NCBI GenBank assembly: GCA_024710825.1 | Contig: JANJUA010000098.1 | Span: 1 to 6,520 of the forward strand | Origin: Solirubrobacteraceae bacterium | Lineage (GTDB): Bacteria > Actinomycetota > Thermoleophilia > Solirubrobacterales > Solirubrobacteraceae | DNA: 6,520 nt | Direction: 5' to 3' | In this document: piece after piece, positions 1-6,520 of the stretch | Layout of the letters: each line of letters starts with the position of its first letter | Numbering within the stretch: the stretch's first letter is position 1 | Made by a program: the position numbers and the translations under genes | Notes under the pieces: model-generated | What the model was told of the DNA's origin: nothing | The model's input: only the letters and a program-made list of their open reading frames with translations | The model's database searches: none

Positions 1-397
1 GGAAGCGCTCGATCGCCGCCGCCAGCAGCACGCCGACGTCGGCGAGCGTCAGCGTCGCGGTGTTGCGGTCGTGGGTGAAGACGGTGCGATGCAGGTCGCG
101 CACGGCCTTGTGGAACAGTCCGCGAAACGCGCTCGAGCCGACGATCGCCGACGCGGCGCTCTGCACCAGCGGGCGGACGGCGACGAGGTCGCGGTTCGCG
201 CGCAGGACCGCCTCGTCGGTGATCTTCGTGGCGATCAGGTCGCGGACCGGCTGGTCGCCGAGCGCCGCGGTGGCGCGGTTGGCGAACTGGCCGGAGTCGA
301 GGATCGCGGTGCGCGCGTAGCCCGTCAGCAGCGCCAGGACGACGCAGACCGACGCCAGGACGACGAGGGCTCCGGCTGCGATCCGTCGCATGTTCAC
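1..397 (-). CDS. Membrane-anchored protein of unknown function, N-terminal part (cut by window edge)
   Basis: An open minus-strand frame runs from a GTG at 397-395 (GTG-AAC-ATG; the ATG at 391 is the alternative start, two codons later) to the window edge without a stop, giving about 132 codons. The protein begins MNMRRIAAGALVVLAS and has one strong hydrophobic segment at about residues 6-26, flanked by Arg. This is an uncleaved anchor or signal-like N-terminus. A mostly helical, soluble-looking stretch follows, with motifs such as ARTAILDSGQFANRA, TKITDEAVLR and VFTHDRNTATLTLADVG. From memory, the layout (one TM helix, then an R-T-x-x-L-D-x-x-x-F/Y segment) resembles a poorly characterised actinobacterial integral membrane family, but I cannot name a domain. 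More TM helices may lie in the missing C-terminal part. It is divergent from the gene at 423 with only 25 bp between the starts. The GTG is favoured because it lies 8 nt after a TAGGGT hexamer. The reading frame is well supported by GC-biased third positions; the function is unknown. Confidence 0.72.
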   Translation of the reverse strand, partial: MNMRRIAAGALVVLASVCVVLALLTGYARTAILDSGQFANRATAALGDQPVRDLIATKITDEAVLRANRDLVAVRPLVQSAASAIVGSSAFRGLFHKAVRDLHRTVFTHDRNTATLTLADVGVLLAAAIERF

Positions 398-405
398 GGT
401 TCGGC

Positions 406-411
406 ACCCTA
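406..411 (-). promoter_or_regulatory. Candidate -10 element (TAGGGT) for the leftward membrane gene
   Basis: Reading leftward, TAGGGT at 411-406 matches the actinobacterial TANNNT -10 pattern. It is followed by 8 nt and then the GTG at 397, the spacing expected when transcription starts on the first base of the start codon. No convincing -35 hexamer is visible, which is common at such promoters. The hexamer shares its TA base pairs (410-411) with the rightward -10. The call rests on a short motif plus spacing only. Confidence 0.4.
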
Positions 412-415
412 CCCT
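410..415 (+). promoter_or_regulatory. Candidate -10 element (TACCCT) for the rightward HIHHF gene, leaderless spacing
   Basis: TACCCT fits TANNNT, and the ATG at 423 begins after a 7-nt gap, so the predicted transcription start coincides with the A of the start codon. There is no Shine-Dalgarno sequence between them. This supports both a leaderless transcript and the choice of 423 over the upstream ATG at 390. No clear -35 is seen near 386-392. Confidence 0.42.
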
Positions 416-422
416 GGCTCGC

Positions 423-3468
<3,046 letters not shown>

Positions 3469-3479
<11 letters not shown>

Positions 3480-4149
3480 AGGAGACGCGCTGGTCGGTCC
3501 CGAAGAGCGGCAGCGGGTCGCCGCACATCTCTATCAACCGGGAGACCGTGCGTCTGCCGATCTGCTCCTCGAGCTCGGCGGGCATGTTGTTGGTGGTGAC
3601 GACGATCGCGCGCTCGTCCTCGTAGCGGGTGTTGACGATCGAGTAGAGCTGCTCGAGCACCCAGTCGGTGCGGTGCTCGGCGCCGAGGTCGTCGATGTGG
3701 AGCAGGTCCACGGTGGCGAGCCGGTCCAGCAGTCCGAGCAGCCCCTCCTCGGACTCGATCGCCTCGCGCAGGACGGCCATCAGGCGGGGCATCGAGTAGA
3801 TCGCGGTGGTGCGCTTGGCCTCGATCGCCGCCTTCGAGACGAGCATGGCGAGTGTGGTCTTGCCCGTGCCGGAGTCGCCGACCAGCCAGAGCCCCCTGCC
3901 CGCGTCCAGGCGGGCGTCGACGTCGCCGCAGTAGCGCCGCACCGCGTCGACGACGGGCGGGCTGATCTCGGTCACCGGCCAGCGGTCGAAGGCGACGTCG
4001 CGGTACTTGCGCGGGATCCGCGCCTCGAGCGAGCGGGCGCGGGCGTTGGCGAGCTGGAGCGGCCGGCAGCGGCAGTCCGTCGCCGTGTTGGTGGCCTCGT
4101 CGATCACGAACCCGGACCCGTCGCAGATCCCGTAGGCGCATTCGCTCAC
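3469..4149 (-). CDS. DnaC/DnaI-like AAA+ ATPase, probable replicative helicase loader
   Basis: This 226-residue protein begins with GTG at 4149. The N-terminus has a Cys cluster, C4-AYGI-C9-DGSGF and then C26-R-C28, which looks like a small zinc-binding module, as in the zinc-containing N-terminal domain of DnaI-type loaders. A linker, LEARIPRKYRDVAFDRWPV (41-59), leads to a DnaC/IstB-type AAA+ core: Walker A GDSGTGKT (91-98), Walker B LLHIDDLG (149-156), a sensor-1-like TTNN (185-188), and GRRTVSRLIE (198-207) containing the candidate arginine finger. The start overlaps the dnaB stop as GTGA (4 bp), so the two proteins are probably made together. IstB ATPases belong with an IstA transposase, and none is near, so loading DnaB onto DNA is the favoured role. 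It ends in an 11-bp overlap with the HTH_42 gene. Most actinobacteria are thought to rely on DciA instead, which makes this partner notable. The AAA+ fold is certain; the loader role is inferred. Confidence 0.93.
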
Positions 4150-6520
4150 TGCGCGTACCTGTCGCCGGCGTAGTTGAGGAACTTCGGGTACTCCTTGCGG
4201 AAGGTGAGCGTCACGTCGCCGAGGCCGCCGTTGCGGTGCTTGGCGATGAGGATCTCCGCGAGGCCCTGGGCCTCCGACTCGTCCTTCTCGTAGTACTCGT
4301 CGCGGTAGATGAACATGACGAGGTCCGCGTCCTGCTCGATCTGGCCCGAGTTGTGCGAGACGAGGCCGTCGGCCAGCCAGCAGGCCGGCCCCGGGACGGT
4401 GAGGTCGTAGACCTCCTCCTCGCCGTCTTCGACGACGGAGACCACGCGGTCCCAGAACAGGTCGCTCTCCGTCAGCGCCCGCAGGTCTGCGTCCTCGAGC
4501 GCCTCGGCGTACCCGGCGAGCACCTCGCGCGAGGGTGCGACGGCGAAGTGCGCGCTGCCGCCGTACGCCGTCCCGCGCAGCGCCGCCATCGCGCGCTGCG
4601 TGACGCCCCGCTCGCGCATGGCGCGCCGCACGCCGGCCCAGACCTCGATCGGCAGGGTGTCGACGTTCGTGCTCATGACGACGTCGTCGAGCGCGGCTGC
4701 GAGCGCAGCGGCCTGTGGCACGCGCGGCCCGAAGGCGCCGACGGTATCGAGGAAGCGGCGCTGCGCCCGGGCGCCCGAGACGAGCACGTGGTGCATCGCT
4801 CGCTCGTCGTCCGTGGTCTGCGTGCGGGCGACGATCCCGAGCCGGAGCAGCAGCGCGGCCACGTCCGAGGCCAGATCGGGGCTGCTCGTGGAGTAGGCGA
4901 CGCGGCGGATGCGCCGGCCGTCGGCGCCCTCGCCGCTCCAGATGGAGCCGTCCGTCGCCCACAGGTGACGCAAGAGGGTCGCGACCTGGTCGTCGGGGAG
5001 CTGGAACGCGACCCCTGGGACCCGCTTCTCGTGGGACCGCTGTCCGTGGATGCCGAGCTCGCGCAGCCAGGCACTCACGCCGGCGGGCGCCCAGCGGGTC
5101 CCGTTGCCGGAGATGAGGAGCTGATGCCATCCTCGTCGTCCGGCGTAGCGCTTCACTGTCGCGCCGAACTCCGTGCGGGCGGCAGCCGCCACCGCCGCGC
5201 TGTTCTCCTCGGACGCGGTCGTGTAGCGCATGGGCTGCCCGACCAGGTAGCTGCCGTCGCCGATCAGCTGGCCGAGAAGCACGACGCGGTTCTCGGGCCA
5301 GCGCTGTGGGACCGCCGGTGCGGGCAGGCGCCGGGCGACCGCCAGCCGGTCTCCCGACTCGACCTCGCAGAGGCGCCGCCAGCCCTCCGCGGCGCGGACG
5401 CGATGGTCCGCCGTGGCGCGCAGCGTCCGGCCGGAGGCGAGCCGGAGGCGGAGCACGCGGCGCCGCCCGACGGGCCACACCTTGTCGCTGCGCGCGTGCA
5501 CCAGCCTGTCGCGCTCGTCGACGGCGACGACCTCCGGGGTGCTGCCCACCAGCTCGCGGATCGGGGTGCGGCGCCCATCCGCCAGCACCACGAGCGTGTC
5601 GCCGGTGACGCACTCGCGCAGGTCGGAGAGGATCGGCTTCTTGTCGTGGCGCTGCTCGACGGCGCGCGAGAGCTGGGAGAGCGCGATGACCGGGACGCGC
5701 AGCTCGCGGGCGAGGATCTTCAGGCCCCGGGACATCTGGCCGACCTGCTCGACGCGGTTGTCGGTCCCGGCGTCCGGGCGCATGAGCTGCAGGTAGTCGA
5801 CGACGATCAGCCCGAGCCCGCCCGGCGCCTGCTGATGCAGGCGCCGCGCCTTGGCCCGGATGTCGAGGATCCCGATGTCGGAGGAGTCGTCGACGTAGAG
5901 CGGCGCCGCGCTGAGCCGCTTGGTCGCCTCGAGGATCTTCGGCCACTCGTTCTGGCCGACCTTCCCCTTGCGCAGCTTGTCGCCGAAGATCCGCCCCTGG
6001 CTGGCGACGAACCGCTGCGCCAGCTCGGTCTCCGACATCTCCAGCGAGAAGAGGGCGACAGGTCTGTTGTGGTCGATCGCCGCGTTCTCGGCGATGTTCG
6101 TCACCAGCGCGCTGTTGTGGACGATGACGTCGTCCGCGACGAAGCTGTGGTCGCCGGGCACGGTGAGGTCGAACGTCTCCTCCTCGCCGAGGGGCTCTAC
6201 CGCGGCCACCTCGTCCCACCACACGTCCGAGGTGGCGAGCAAGTCGAGTGCGGGGTCGGCCGCCCACGGCGAGATCTCCTGGAGCAGGTGCCGGGACATC
6301 TCGCGCTTGCCCACGTGCCAGTTGTGGTTGGACGGGCGCCCCGTCGCGGTGCTGAGCGCGCGCCACGTGCGGTCGCGCTCGGCGGCGACGAGCTGCTGCC
6401 AGGCGTCGGGGATGCTGTCCAGGTAGGCACGCCCGCCGACGGTCGCGAGCCGCTCGACCGCACGCTCGATCTGCGCGTGCTTGCCGACGACCGGCACGAG
6501 GGCGCAGAAGCGGCGAAGCT
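4146..6520 (-). CDS. dnaB: Replicative DNA helicase DnaB interrupted by two inteins (5' part beyond the window)
   Basis: The frame is open from the window edge at 6520 to TGA at 4146, so the true start lies outside. I number from the in-frame GTG at 6497, which is internal. In order: residues up to 128 are the C-terminal end of intein 1; 129-295 are helicase; 296-716 are intein 2; 717-783 are helicase. The helicase parts carry RecA-fold DnaB motifs: SALVTNIAENAA right after the P-loop Lys, VALFSLEMSETELAQR (147-161), Walker B LIVVDYLQLM (230-239, Asp234), VIALSQLSRAVEQR with Gln275, KKPILSDLRE (286-295) joined after splicing to SGQIEQDADLVMFIYRDEYY (717-736), and KHRNGGLG (753-760) with the arginine-finger region. 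The product unwinds DNA at the replication fork as a hexameric ring. The N-terminal primase-binding domain and most of Walker A are off-window. The stop overlaps the loader gene's GTG. Activity should require excision of both inteins. Confidence 0.97.
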   Translation of the reverse strand, partial: LRRFCALVPVVGKHAQIERAVERLATVGGRAYLDSIPDAWQQLVAAERDRTWRALSTATGRPSNHNWHVGKREMSRHLLQEISPWAADPALDLLATSDVWWDEVAAVEPLGEEETFDLTVPGDHSFVADDVIVHNSALVTNIAENAAIDHNRPVALFSLEMSETELAQRFVASQGRIFGDKLRKGKVGQNEWPKILEATKRLSAAPLYVDDSSDIGILDIRAKARRLHQQAPGGLGLIVVDYLQLMRPDAGTDNRVEQVGQMSRGLKILARELRVPVIALSQLSRAVEQRHDKKPILSDLRECVTGDTLVVLADGRRTPIRELVGSTPEVVAVDERDRLVHARSDKVWPVGRRRVLRLRLASGRTLRATADHRVRAAEGWRRLCEVESGDRLAVARRLPAPAVPQRWPENRVVLLGQLIGDGSYLVGQPMRYTTASEENSAAVAAAARTEFGATVKRYAGRRGWHQLLISGNGTRWAPAGVSAWLRELGIHGQRSHEKRVPGVAFQLPDDQVATLLRHLWATDGSIWSGEGADGRRIRRVAYSTSSPDLASDVAALLLRLGIVARTQTTDDERAMHHVLVSGARAQRRFLDTVGAFGPRVPQAAALAAALDDVVMSTNVDTLPIEVWAGVRRAMRERGVTQRAMAALRGTAYGGSAHFAVAPSREVLAGYAEALEDADLRALTESDLFWDRVVSVVEDGEEEVYDLTVPGPACWLADGLVSHNSGQIEQDADLVMFIYRDEYYEKDESEAQGLAEILIAKHRNGGLGDVTLTFRKEYPKFLNYAGDRYAQ
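4350..5612 (-). mobile_element. DnaB intein 2: complete splicing domains with LAGLIDADG homing endonuclease
   Basis: This is an in-frame insertion of 421 residues (296-716). It begins with block A, C296-VTGDTLVVLADGRRTPI. Block B is GRTLRATADHRV with the T-x-x-H motif (362-365). The endonuclease has LAGLIDADG-like helices LLGQLIGDGSY (407-417, Asp414) and LLRHLWATDGSIW (508-520, Asp516), with EKRVP (490-494) as the block D Lys. Both catalytic acidic residues are present, so cutting activity is plausible. A DNA-contact-like tail includes GVTQRAMAALRGTAYGG and LRALTESDLFWDRV. Block F is VVSVVEDGEEEVYDLTVPG, and block G is LVSHN with His715-Asn716 before the +1 Ser717. The Cys1, His-Asn and +1 Ser chemistry for splicing is intact. 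The block F His is Ala705 here, whereas intein 1 keeps His117. Removal joins DLRE to SGQIEQDAD, a contiguous DnaB sequence. Base composition looks like the host gene by eye, suggesting long residence. Confidence 0.96.
6114..6520 (-). mobile_element. DnaB intein 1, C-terminal end only, inserted in the Walker A P-loop
   Basis: From the window edge to Asn128, the frame encodes a sequence that is not helicase but aligns with the end of intein 2. Examples are LDSIPDAWQQLV against VDTLPIEVWAGV, LDLLATSDVWWDEV against LRALTESDLFWDRV, and EEETFDLTVPG against EEEVYDLTVPG. It ends with block F, DHSFVADD (His117), and block G, VIVHN (His127-Asn128), followed by the +1 Ser129. The helicase resumes with SALVTNIAENAA, which in uninterrupted DnaB follows Gly-Lys of Walker A, so the insertion splits the ATP-binding loop between Lys and Ser. 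The endonuclease-tail homology predicts a full LAGLIDADG intein whose N-terminal half lies off-window. Splicing residues visible here are intact; block A cannot be checked. Confidence 0.93.

Noticed and set aside
390..422. Start of the HIHHF gene at the ATG at 390
   Set aside because: It would overlap the divergent gene's start and place the candidate -10 hexamer inside the coding sequence. The ATG at 423 fits the leaderless spacing.
4150..6366. Continuous minus-strand frame extending the loader ATPase upstream to a 965-codon protein
   Set aside because: The upstream part is the wrong frame of dnaB: Arg/Pro/Ala-rich with no motifs. The real ATPase starts at the GTG at 4149, directly before its Cys cluster.
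6495..6497. GTG at 6497 as the real start of dnaB
   Set aside because: The frame stays open to the window edge, and the sequence there is intein tail, so the gene clearly begins further upstream.

Overview
The window is a very GC-rich, densely packed chromosomal stretch. Third codon positions are nearly all G or C, and GTG is used as a start. The protein sequences look actinobacterial. The DnaB, DnaC-like ATPase and PurA sequences, and their order, resemble what I recall from the Thermoleophilia/Solirubrobacterales (Conexibacter, Patulibacter, Solirubrobacter and relatives). That placement is from memory and was not tested by a search.

Layout from the right edge, following the minus-strand operon. 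Positions 6520-4146 hold the 3' part of dnaB, the replicative helicase, interrupted by two inteins. The first is cut by the window edge: only its C-terminal end (6520-6114) is present, ending just before the Ser that should complete the Walker A P-loop. The second (5612-4350, 421 residues) is complete, carries a LAGLIDADG homing endonuclease, and splits the conserved DLRE/SGQIEQDAD segment. A 4-bp GTGA overlap leads into a 226-residue DnaC/DnaI-like AAA+ ATPase with an N-terminal Cys cluster (4149-3469), probably the helicase loader. An 11-bp overlap leads into a winged-helix HTH_42 protein with the QxQ signature of AlkZ-like DNA glycosylases (3479-2391). After 19 bp comes purA, adenylosuccinate synthetase (2371-1055).

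The left part has two membrane-protein genes of unknown function, divergently transcribed from a gap of only 25 bp: a partial minus-strand gene (397-1) and a plus-strand gene (423-1115) with a HIHHF motif. The plus-strand gene runs into purA tail to tail with a 61-bp coding overlap, so there is no intergenic terminator.

How it fits together: helicase, loader and a DNA-repair-type protein look translationally coupled, with purine synthesis last, as purA often lies near dnaB in other bacteria. Helicase activity should depend on removal of both inteins. Three start codons in the window (397, 423, 2371) sit 7-8 nt after a TANNNT hexamer and lack a clear Shine-Dalgarno sequence. This suggests leaderless transcripts, and the two divergent -10 hexamers share their TA bases.

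There is no gene-free stretch longer than 25 bp. I saw no tRNA, rRNA, CRISPR array or insertion sequence.
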